A stretch of 64,000 nt of DNA from Zhengitettix transpicula (taxonomy: Eukaryota; Arthropoda; Insecta; Orthoptera; Tetrigidae), in the NCBI GenBank assembly GCA_037074705.1, contig CM073593.1, forward strand, positions 17,241,001 to 17,305,000, written 5' to 3'. This document shows, piece after piece, positions 33,196 to 43,926 of this stretch. Each line of letters opens with the position of its first letter. Position 1 is the first letter of the stretch. The notes under the pieces were generated by a model. The model was not told the origin of the DNA and ran no database searches. It saw nothing but the letters and a program-made list of their open reading frames with translations. The position numbers were made by a program, and so were the translations under genes.

Positions 33196-34279
33196 GTAAG
33201 TGATTCAGTATTTGATATTCACACCTTTATGAATTGCGGTGACTATGTTCATTATTGTTCTGATATGACTCCTCGAAGGTTTGGAATAATAAAGTGATCC
33301 ATCAGTCCTTGCGGTTTCTATCTGCAATTCCTGGTACTTCGCAACAATCGGCGTCGAGCTTGATCGTCCCATCTCCTCTTGCGATTTTTGGTGGTAGTGT
33401 AACGCCATTTCTCTTCGTGCAGGCGTGGTTGCTTATTTGTGCTTCCGCAAGTCATCTACTTCTGATTGGTAAGTTTCTCCATATTTTTAACCTTGTCTTT
33501 ATTTAATTTATCATTACAAAATCATGAAATAAGGCCAAAAACAGTCAGAATAAATATATTCACTGAATTAAATAAAGTCACATATAAAAGTTAATAAATT
33601 GCAGTTTACAATAAAAATTTAAGTAAAATGAGTTTCTTCCCTCTAATGGCATGATTCAATATCCAAACATAATTTACAAATAAGTATAAAAATGGATAAC
33701 TTACACTGTAAACGATCCCATTCAAATTTATTCCAAGTATCTTAAATACAAAATTTATTGGCCAATTTATGTGTAATACAGAATTTAAGACATTCTTAAA
33801 CAACTTCTATGGCCCACATGAAAGTACATGATGCCAACAATTTCAGTTAACACAGTTTATATTGATGTAACTGGATGTATAACAAATATATAAATTATAA
33901 AAATTTTATTATCATTGTGGAATTTATGGTGAGATAATTTAATGGCCTTTTTTTGTTGTTGTATTGTTGAGGATGGTTCAAATTAAAAGTTAATATTCTG
34001 CCTGAATAGATAGGTTTTCATACTAATTAGTAAAAATTTTATTATTATAATGAATGATTAAAACATCAAGGAAGTTAATGAAATAATTTTGTTCTAATTT
34101 AACATTGGATTTTAAATTGAGATGATAACTATTAAGAACATAAAAAATTTGTTTAATTTAGGCATTAATTATGATTAAAGTTTCACGTAGGAGAATATTA
34201 GTTAATTTAGAAAAATATTATATCATTTTTTTAAAGCAGTCAATTACATAAGCTTTGAGTTTGTCAATTGTATTGTGCA

Positions 34280-34400
34280 GTTGTTCATGGCTCTTGTGTT
34301 TTCTTGGAACCTGTAGCAAGGAACAAGATTTCCAGATATGTTGTGTGGTGTTTATATCATCACTTATTTTGTCTGTAATTGGTTATTTTCTATTTTTTCT
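34280..34400 (+). repeat. Dispersed GAAAC-GTTGTGTGG repeat, copy 5 (decayed)
   Basis: GTGCAGTTGTTCATGGCTC, GGAACAAGATTTCCAG and TGTTGTGTGGTGTTTATATC follow in the usual order, then TGTCTGTAATTGGTTAT. The GAAAC word is changed to GATAT. Confidence 0.75.
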
Positions 34401-34479
34401 TGTTATTAATTTTCAAATATGTGTTATATTTTTATTTTAACTTGACATATTGTTTGAACAGCACATTTGTGAGCAGCTA

Positions 34480-36010
34480 AAACCTTTTCCTTTTGAATTG
34501 CCTCAGAATATAATTCCATATAACAAAACAGAAAGTAAATAGTTTTCTTGTTTTTATATTATTGATGTTGGAAATAGTTCTTGCTATTAATAATTTAGTG
34601 CTTGAAGTATCATTTATATAATTGTCATTGTTTCTTATAGTTATGGGTTGTAAAGTTGTGTTCTCTGTGTGAAATGACATGTTTCGATTTCCATGAAAAA
34701 GTTTATTATGATCTGAGAATTTATCTGCCTGTGCTTTGTGAATAAATGATAATCTAGTTTGAACTACCCTTAGCATGTGGTGCAGTTCTGTGTGAAGTTA
34801 AAAACCACAGAACCAATGTGGCCGTTTCAGATGAATTTCCTTGGTCCTTCAACAATTTTTAAATATACTCACCATATTTTCAGTCTGTTTGTTTCTTACA
34901 GGGTGGTACAGTTATTCTATTATTTTTACAAAACTTTTCAAACTCATTAGAAATAAATTGAGTTTCATTGTTGAGACAAATCTGATGAAGATTTCTCATA
35001 ATTATTTTAATGTCTTTTTTAATTAGTATTGGACAACTCAGGTCTTTCAGGTCACTTGGAATAAGTGTCAATCAATAGAAAAAAAGCTTTTCATAGAAGT
35101 TAACTTAAAAAATCAACATGAATTCTCTCAAACATATCTTTTACTTCCGAAAACTTTCCAATACTTGCTTTCTCTGTTGCTGTTTATCACAATCATTCTA
35201 TATGAATGACAATTCCCAATGAATTCTTCAATGTCAATACCCACCAGAAGTACTTCCTAGAAATTGCCTTAATCGTGTTCATACTTAAATGAACTTATCA
35301 TCAGAAGAAAGGTACAAGGTTTCCAGAAATGTTGTGTGGTATTTATATTACCACTTCTTTTGTCTGTATTTGGTCATTTTTCTCATTATTAATTTCTGGA
35401 CCAACACAAATTCCTTTTATTTTGTTTGTATTCTTTGTTTACCTGGATACACAAATGAAGTGTAAATATTCTTTCTCTTTTGTTTGTGGTTCCTTTACAT
35501 ATTGTGCTAATCTAGATAATCTATCTGCTATGTTGTCTTTCCTCTTGATGTATTGAAAATTGTAGTTGAATCTGCTGAGAAATAGATCTCATGGTTGCAA
35601 ACATCCTGCAGCCATTTTCCCAAACAATGTGTTCAACTGCTTATAATTAGACCACAAAAGAAACTTATTCAACATTAAGTATTGATCAAACTAGCCAACA
35701 CCCCTGTAGGTAGCAAATTCTTCTTTATGAATTGCATCATAATATTTTTCTGATGTGTGTAATACCCTAGACATGAATAAATTCAAATCAAATGAATAAG
35801 ATTTCTACCTGCTGTGATTTATTACTTAATATAAATGAAATCTTCTCATATTCAGCTGCCAAATGGAATGATTTTGTTTTTTAAAGTTTGTAGAGTGCCA
35901 ACAAAATTTCTGTCAACCTTGGGATGGCTTTTCCATAATATTTTACCAGGCCTATGAAAGTCTTTACATGTGTTGGATTCTTTGTACATGGAGCATTTAG
36001 TACACTTTAC
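34480..36010 (-). pseudogene. Gypsy (Ty3-type) pol fossil
   Basis: Read on the - strand from right to left: a reverse transcriptase thumb with many stops (about 35840-36000), RNase H scraps (about 35520-35830), an integrase zinc-binding region (HxxxxH-like start, WWV-like, GNCHSYR, about 35160-35290), the integrase core (MFERIHVDF, LIDTYSK, QFISNEFEKFCKNNRI, about 34890-35150) and the integrase tail (TRLSFIHKAQADKFSDH, about 34640-34770). Copy 6 of the dispersed repeat separates RNase H from integrase. It has too many stops and shifts to work. Upstream gag and most of RT were not recognised. Confidence 0.75.
35300..35400 (+). repeat. Dispersed GAAAC-GTTGTGTGG repeat, copy 6
   Basis: CATCAGAAGAAAGG, then GGTTTCCAGAAATGTTGTG and TGGTATTTATATTACC, followed by TTTTGTCTGTATTTGG. 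It lies between the RNase H and integrase parts of the gypsy fossil, so it appears to have inserted there. Confidence 0.8.
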
Positions 36011-37689
36011 TCTTCTTATCATCTTTGAACAGAAATATGCCAAATCCCAACAAGTTTAAAATAAAAAAGTCCACCACAGTTACACTTTTTATTTTCATGG
36101 ATGAATTTAGTTACCATCGGCATTCACTTTATTCTAGTGGCTATCTTGATAAAGTAGAAACAAACACCAAGATGGCAGTGTTCATTAATGTTGGTCTAAC
36201 ACAGTCTATGATTTATTTTAGCAGTTGGTTTCACAAGGAGAGAAAGATAGAGAGTCATAAGGCTAGAGTAAATTAATAAGAACAGAAACAGTGAATTGAC
36301 AGTATATGAATATTTTTTACTAATCATGTCACCATTTTCTCTGCTTTCATGCTTGATGGTCATTTACCAGTGTCCAGAAATATCATTTTCTTTATTTGTT
36401 GAGTAGCATTGATGGTTTTGGAATCAGTAAAATCCAATTCTGGATCATAAACCAGAGAACTAGAATATATTTAGTACAATACAACCTGTTCAATATACTG
36501 AATTGTTGCCGCTTTCACAAATCATAGATTGATTTTTGAAATTTATGGTCCACTTTTATACTTTAAAAAGAAGATTGAATCAGCTACAACAACACACAGA
36601 GTATAGTTTTGGTATCTATGCTTCAAAATAGGTTGATAGTCACCTTTGCAGAATTTTATCATTTTAACTTATCTTAACCAGGTATATCATCAAAACAAAA
36701 AATCCAAAAATAAAAATGGATATAGTTGTTCTGAGATGTGACTAAAAGAGACAAGTACCTCAATTACTGAGTCATATCATTTGGACTGGTTCCTAAACAT
36801 CTGGTCACTTGTCATGAAGTAAATTGATGTTGGGATCTTTTCAGTCTATGTCATACTCCATAGTGTACTAGTTGTTATTACTTACTTTGATAACTTACAC
36901 ACATCAACATTGTCTAGTAACTTCAGCATTCGTAATTAATCACATTGTTGACAAAGAATCAAGTCAGGACCTCTATGGAAGTTTATTCTCTGAACTTCTT
37001 AAGGGCTAATGATTGTGAGATTGAATGAGATTCATCCAGTTAGAAGTATGCTTATTAAAACTTTCCAGGAGATTGTGTTCTTCACTATTGGATCTTGGCA
37101 TCTGTATTTACCTGGAGATATCTTGTGTAGATGATTAATCAAGAAACTCTGGATAATTACAGCCGCCATTGGAAGCCAAGATCATGAGTATCAGCCCTCA
37201 GTGCTTTTATTCATGACTATCACTTGAGTAACTCTGGGAGAGGAAATACTTCTTTGCAGGCCAAGATCAGAATGGATTATGGAGCTGTTTGTGACCTAGT
37301 TGTCCTCCGTTTGCCTGAACGATGTTCTTGAACAAATCCCCAGATCTTTCTTGTTCTTGATCATGCCAACAGAACTGGACATGATAACTTGTTCTCCATC
37401 AACTATTAAGATTAGGCATCATGAACTTCAGTATTGTGTGGATGACATGATTTTATTTAAATAAAGATCTCAGAATTTCAAAACCTAATGAAATCTAGAA
37501 GAATTGCAATGTTTTTTTTCAACTAAACAAATGTCATTGTTATTAATGGGTTGGTTATGATAAATCTGTAACCCTTATTGTTTATAGTCGTGTCAACATA
37601 AAAGTCATTGGTGAATTACCATACTATATGTATAACTATACATTTTATTCTTAGTCTCAGATTCATTGTCTATTTAGATTAGATCTTGA
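36011..37689. other. Non-coding stretch
   Basis: It may hold the eroded upstream part of the gypsy fossil, but no RT, protease or gag motif could be read with confidence on either strand. Confidence 0.4.
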
Positions 37690-38290
37690 ATGCCAGTTTC
37701 CTTGCTAAACTATAGTAGGTTATTGCCACTGCTGAGGTACATATCTCCCTCCTCGTGTATTTCTGAATTGTGGCTCTTCTACTCCTGTCATGCTTTGGGC
37801 AATCGTAGAGGATATGCTGGATCGTCAGGGCAGCCTTGCATACGTCTCATGTAGGTTGCGGTGATCTAGAGAATAGAAAGGAGTGTGTGGGGTTAGAATG
37901 CAGAGTTCTTAACCTAGCAACAACCACCTGCTGTCTCCATAACAGATTGCCAGTGTAGGATATTTCCTCGAAGTTGTCGACTTCCTTGTGAAAAATCCCT
38001 TCATTCCTTCCTCTTCTACACTTGTACAATTTTTCATTCAGTATTCTGGCATAGACTTGTCTCCCATAATTTTTAATGCATATTGGACTGTTGTTTTATT
38101 CTTTCATTGGGATGCCACCATCTTTGCACTTTTGTCCGCCCTTTCATTTTCCTCTATTCCTCTGTTTGCTGGTATCCATCCTATCATTACTTTATTATTG
38201 CTATTTAGAATAGCCATAAGGTTTTCTCTGATTTTATTACAATGTTTCCAAATAGATCATATTGCATAGGTCCTATACCTGGGCTGAATT
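37690..38290 (-). pseudogene. LINE C-terminal region with RNase H-like domain
   Basis: The - strand reads LMAILNSNNKVMIGWIPANR, then GIEENERADKSAK (about 38135-38210). This is the end of the RNase H domain of I/Jockey-group non-LTR elements (W-P-x-H-x-G-I-x-G-N-E-x-A-D). The usual histidine is replaced (PANR). Farther on comes TIQHILYDCPKHDRSR (about 37785-37830), the cysteine/histidine end seen in these elements. In-frame stops are present. No RT remains. Confidence 0.8.
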
Positions 38291-38569
38291 GGCTTTGAAA
38301 CTTTCTTACATGTTTCTTGCTGATTGAAAGAAATCCAATTTAACTTGTCAGGCAGGAATTTGTTTCAAGAAAAACACATTTTTCAATAGATATAGTGTAG
38401 AGAATTTGGTCTGACCTTTCCTATCAGTGTAGTTCAGACCTTGTGTATATTCATCCAATTTCAGTGATACTTTGGCACCAGGTAATTTATTGCAAAAACT
38501 ACCAAAAATAAATGATTTTTCTTAAACTTTATGAAAAGCAATGAGACAATATTTATATCTATAGGTATG

Positions 38570-38830
38570 GTTTATGTACATTAGTTTTTTAATACTCTGC
38601 TCTATATTGTCTTATACAGAGAGAATAATTTTTCTGAAACTAGTGTGTTACCACCCTAACCAGCGGCAAAACCACTTGGCATGGAGTCCAGACACATTCT
38701 AACTGCACGCTCTCCAGAATGCCCTACAACAATTTCCTAGTGTTTCTTGTAAGCACTGTTGTTGAGATGCCGCCAATAAAATATCAAACATGACTCACAA
38801 TTATTCTTGACTGAATGTCATGCCACATTA
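38570..38830 (-). repeat. Possible LTR end beside a polypurine tract
   Basis: On the - strand the tract AAGGGGAGGTGGGGAGG (38831-38847) is followed directly by TAATGTGGCATGACATTC. This is the layout of a polypurine tract and the start of a 3' LTR. A TATA-like CTGTATAAGACAATA lies on the - strand near 38615. The far LTR limit was not found, and no coding region was recognised to the right. Confidence 0.4.
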
Positions 38831-38847
38831 CCTCCCCACCTCCCCTT

Positions 38848-40699
38848 AAAGGACAAAATGGTACGACTGTAATCACATTCAAACTTCTCTGATGGGCAGC
38901 CAATTTTTTACATTAAATCATCCTAAGTTATTGTACAATTGCTCCTTAATTCTAAAATAATTTACATCACTTAACATTAATATATACAAAATTGTATACA
39001 GCTCATATTGTAAATGGTAAATTTCACAACCATCCTTGTAAGTTTCTATCTCATAAAATTTGTCATTATCAAAGCATAGTCACTACCAATTGATTTGTAC
39101 GTACAAACTATGAATGAAAACAGAAACAGGTTACCTTTCAGTGACAGTTACACCATCATTTTTGCTTTGTAAATTCAAAAAACCTTTTACAGTTTTTTTT
39201 CTCTTCCAGCAATTCAGATCCACTAAACATAACATACTTTTGAGATTTTGCATTACAATCTATAATTTCTAACATTTTGGGTTGAACCAAGTACAGCATA
39301 CCATTTTTTGTGATACCTTCACAACAATAGCAGTATTAGTAATTGTCAAGAAGATGTAACCACTAGGTGTGTGAGGATACATGATATATCCATTTACAAT
39401 TAATTTGTTAGTCCATAACTTAGATATAATTTCCAGGTGCCTTCATATATTAGTATTTAACTAAAAAAACCTTCTTATCTTTTTTTCATACATTTAAAAG
39501 TCATATAAACAAAAATGAACATTTAAATAAAACAGTATGTAAAACGTCTGAAAGGAAGTAACTGTTTACGTAGTTCAAGGGCTCCAAGGTCGCCAACCTT
39601 GTATTAACTACCAATAGTAATTCTCTAGAGTCTGCCAGATGTAATCCTCAGACTTTCTGCCACATTTAATTCTCAAATGAATTTAATTACTTAATCAAAG
39701 TACTTATTTGAATTGCCAGTACAGGTATGAAACAGAGAGAGTTCTGACAGATCTGGAATTGATTACCTTTACCTGGGTTCAATTTTGCACCAATAATTTC
39801 ATTTACTTTTTAGTGAGGAAAGCAATATACATTTTAAAACATAGACCTATTATTTATAAGTGTATTTACATGGTTGATTAATGTTAGTGTAAATGTAATA
39901 TGTAATGCTATTTCTGTAAAAGTACATACATATGTTACAAACACTAGTAATAAACAGTGCATGCCTCTGGATTCCATGGAATCACAACCTCAAATAACTT
40001 CAATGAATGTTGATAATTAATTTAAAAGGTTACACCTATCTACTAAAGTTTTTATCAATTACATTACGCATATCTAACTTATTCTTACAATATCTTAAAT
40101 ATGTGGATACCAGTCAGTAACTACTTCTTTACTCTTAAATTTTATTTATTTGTGTCTTTCCTACAAACTTCCTTTTTATACTTATTCTAAAGCAAATTTT
40201 ATTGACCCTATATTATACTTAACTTTACCTTCAAGATTTTCTTTCTTTGTTATGTGCCTAGAACTTTTGTAATGTATGAGATTTTTTTAAAAACGTAAAC
40301 CCTGTTTTACAATCTCTTGCCAGAATAACTGCATTTCCTACCAACGGGCTGGGGTATGGGAATAATTTCTTAGAAAGTAAAGAATGTAGTCTTTCACGGT
40401 GTAGAAAAGTCCTCTCAGGCGTCTACCCTATTGAGTATTCACCTGTCATGATAGTTAATATGCTTCTCATTGCACAAAATTCCTACCACATCACCAGAAT
40501 TTTTTGAGAGTTTTTTCTTTGGATACTTTAAAATATTCTTGCTTTTAATTACTTTAAAACTTTTTTTTCCAATGAGACATTTTTCTGTAGCCCATGCTAT
40601 ATATATTTGTATTTATTATTTAATGAATGCTCCAAACTCTTCACTCCCGCTGCTCTATCCATTCCTCCTTCTACATCTAATAAGACTGTCTATATTCGT
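38848..40699. other. Non-coding stretch
   Basis: If the polypurine tract at 38831 is real, the body of an LTR element should lie here on the - strand, but no pol motif could be read. The 120-codon + frame at 40470-40832 lacks recognisable features. Confidence 0.4.
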
Positions 40700-40790
40700 C
40701 AGGGTTGGGGAAAGAAACGGTAGTTCAGTGGTAGAGAATTTTCCTACAAAGCAAAAATACATTGTCTGGATTTCCGGCACTGTCAAATAT
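40700..40790 (+). repeat. tRNA-like scrap
   Basis: TAGTTCAGTGGTAGAG (40721-40736) is a good A-box sequence of tRNA type, and GTCTGGATTTCCGGCAC (about 40764-40780) could be a decayed T arm. Stems do not close well, so it is a SINE piece or pseudo-tRNA. Confidence 0.35.
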
Positions 40791-40866
40791 TTTCAGTCTT
40801 TCCCTCATCAACCTTTCCTCTCTACGAATTGAACATATCCTCCCTTTGAAGCATATATATATATAT

Positions 40867-41837
40867 TGTAATAATTAAAATAAAAGATTTTTACGGGAAA
40901 CAATTAATCAAAATTTATTAAAGTTTTAAATACAATATAATATTTTGAATCTCAGGGTCTTTATCTGGGTTTGATAAACGGGTGAATTGAATTTACAATC
41001 ATTTACATTTAGCTTTTTATTGAAGTTAATTCGTCTGAACCTCGACGAATTTTGTTGCTGACGAAAATAAGATTTAAGATTGAATTTAAATTACAGAACT
41101 AAACAATTAAAGAAGTAAATAATTAACGAAGTGAATAATTAAAGAAACGAAATAATTAAAAAACGATCTGACATATCTTTTAAAAAGTGGTTTACAATCA
41201 ATTTTTAGAGTTTACTACTTTCGGCCGCCCAGGTCTCAATTTTGGGTTTTCTGTGCACACGATTTGGGGATATCACTGATTCTACTCATTCGAATTCGAA
41301 CACACGGTAGCTGCTCTGGATCTCTGCTATTCTGGAACCTCGATCATCTCATCAGCTAGTTTCCAGACGTCGGTCTCCTGGAAGTCTCTCGATGTTAAAA
41401 ATTAGTTCAGTTTGTGAATTAAAACTTCTGCTTCCAAACTGCGATTTTATAAGTCTCTCTGTCAAACTGTTTACTTGCGTTTTATTTAAACTATTATATC
41501 TCGCCGTTGGACTCTACCGTTTCGCTTCTCGCCGTTGACTGCCAAAACTTTTTATACTGCAAATTTTCTGAATGGATATCTGCCCGTATCTGTGTCTGCC
41601 GTCCAACTTTATACTGCAATTTTTCTGAATGGATATCTGCCCGCATCTGTGTCTGCCGTCCAACTAACTGTTTCGCTTCTCGCCGTTGACTGACTGTTCG
41701 TCTCGAAGATTTTGAGCGCGTACCATCTCAACAATGTTTCTTTGTGTCTCGCCGCCCCGCTGCGGCGTCCGCTTTATACCCAATAATGAGTCCTTTACTT
41801 TCCAATTATAATAATGGATTAATTACTAATTACTACA
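40867..41837 (-). repeat. 3' LTR of the TRIM-like element
   Basis: On the + strand it begins TGTAATAATTAAAAT and ends TAATTACTACA, so both strands show TG...CA ends with a short imperfect inversion. A TATA box is seen on the - strand (GGGTATAAAGCGGACGCC, about 41765-41782), followed by a GC-rich GCCGCAGCGGGGCGGC leader. A 57-bp unit is tandemly doubled at 41550-41664. Confidence 0.8.
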
Positions 41838-42811
41838 TTACGCCCCAAATTCCGTTTGAGAAAGGAAATGTCTGGACTTTACTCTTCGAAAACTGAATTT
41901 TATTCTTTTCTTTCTTCTACAATTTTGCCCTAATTTGTCAGATCGCTCGGAAACATACCTAATTACCATTCATTTAAAAGATTTACACATTTCCATCAAA
42001 TATTGGTGCAACTTATTATTTGTTTGATTATCCAACTGGTCTAGATCCTCCAATTTATTACGGTTTGAAATTAATTGTGCATTACTTAAAACTAATGCCA
42101 TAAAATAAATTATTTTTTTTAAAAAAAATTAAATTTTTTTTAAAATTTTGAATTAACTTAATTTAAATTCATTTAATTTATAATTTTTTTCCTCTTAAAC
42201 ATCAATGCTGTCCCTTAATCTGAAGTAAGCTTTGACCTACTTTCTCCATATGATGTCAGCTGTTGTTTACATCTACCCCCTCCATTTTTCAACTGTCTCA
42301 CGTGACACGCCCCCATTTCTTTACACAACAAATGTTACTTAAAACATCACATATTCTACTTCTACACAATTAAAATCAACCACGTGACAGCTTTAACATG
42401 CCACGCCCCCTTTTTCTCTGCATATTAACCTATGTTCAATCATCATCACAACATCTACTTCAATACTCAAATTAAATTCACTCATGTGACAGCTTAACAT
42501 GCCACGCCCCTTTTTCTCTTTTTCAAACATTTAGTTTACATTTCTTAAAATTATCTTAAACTATTTCATCTTAATTCTACACCTTCTCCTCTATTTACAC
42601 ATTAAACTTCTCGACGTCATTTTCAAATCATTTCAACTGTGAGTGAGCAATCATTCAAGACTTAAATTCTCTCATGTGACAGCTTAAACATGTCACGGCC
42701 CCTTTTTCTCTAACATCACTATCTGTAGTAAACAAAAACATTGTAGCAACAGCCACGAAATTAACAAGAAAACAAAAAAAAATAAAGAAACGTTCTCGGT
42801 CACGAATGCCG

Positions 42812-43751
42812 CGGGAAACAATTAATCAAAATTTATTAAAGTTTTAAATACAATATAATATTTTGAATCTCAGGGTCTTTATCTGGGTTTGATAAACGGG
42901 TGAATTGAATTTACAGTCATTTACATTTAGCTTTTTATTGAAGTTAATTCGTCTGAACCTCGACGAATTTTGTTGCTGACGAAAATAAGATTTAAGATTG
43001 AATTTAAATTACAGAACTAAACAATTAAAGAAGTAAATAATTAACGAAGTGAATAATTAAAGAAACGAAATAATTAAAAAACGATCTGACATATCTTTTA
43101 AAAAGTGGTTTACAATCAATTTTTAGAGTTTACTACTTACGGCCGCCCAGGTCTCAATTTTGGGTTTTCTGTGCACACGATTTGGAGATATCACTGATTC
43201 TACTCATTCGAATTCGAACACACGGTAGTTGCTCTGGATCTCTGCTATTCTGGAACCTCGATCATCTCATCAGCTAGTTTCCAGACGTCGGTCTCCTGGA
43301 AATCTCTCGATGTTAAAAATAAGTTCAGTTTGTGAAGCAAAACTTCTGCTTCCAAACTGCGATTTTATAAATCTCTCTGTCAAACTGTTTACTTGCGTTT
43401 TATTTAAACTATTATATCTCGCAGTTGGACTTTACCGTTTCGCTTCTCGCCGTTGACTGCCAAAACTTTTTATACTGCAAATTTTCTGAATGGATATCTG
43501 CCCGCATTTGTGTCTGCCGTCCAACTTTATACTGCAATTTTTCTGAATGGATATCTGCCCGCAGCTGTGTCTGCCGTCCAACTAACTGTTTCGCTTCTCG
43601 CCGTTGACTGACTGTTCGTCTAGAAGATTTTGAGCGCGTACCATCTCAACAATGTTTCTTTGTGTCTCGCCGCCCCGCTGCGGCGTCCGCTTTATACCCA
43701 ATAATGAGTCCTTTACTTTCCAATTATAATAATGGATTAATTACTATATAC

Positions 43752-43753
<2 letters not shown>
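42812..43753 (-). repeat. 5' LTR of the TRIM-like element
   Basis: It matches the left LTR at an offset of 1918 bp with few differences, including the TATA box and the doubled 57-bp unit. The last about 27 bp of the left copy's outer end are not present here; the match stops at CGGGAAAC. The right limit merges into a TA repeat. Confidence 0.8.

Positions 43754-43796
<43 letters not shown>
43754..43796. repeat. TA microsatellite
   Basis: A run of about 40 bases of TA lies between the LTR element and the tandem array. Confidence 0.9.
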
Positions 43797-43799
<3 letters not shown>

Positions 43800-43926
43800 T
43801 AACCAACCAACCTCTTTCGTCCTTCGTCGATTTCCGCTGTTTCCTAGGGCGTCAGATAATTTATGTTTAATAAGGAAAATTATCAAACTTAACAATTTTT
43901 ATTATATCCAGACATTCTTACAAATT

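Larger units (their letters stand above)
40867..43753 (-). mobile_element. Non-autonomous LTR retrotransposon (TRIM-like)
   Basis: Two direct repeats of about 940-970 bp flank about 970 bp without a long reading frame. On the - strand the right copy is the 5' LTR and is followed by GGCATTCGTGACC (42810-42798), a plausible primer site. The left copy is the 3' LTR, preceded by the purine-rich GGAATTTGGGGCG (about 41853-41841). The internal part carries repeated words such as CATGTGACAGCTT and CACGCCCC but no gag or pol. TA repeats lie at both outer edges, so it probably inserted in a TA microsatellite. It depends on another element for its enzymes. Confidence 0.75.

Noticed and set aside
40721..40780. 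Functional tRNA gene
   Set aside because: The A-box-like part is good, but the T arm is degraded and the acceptor stem does not close.
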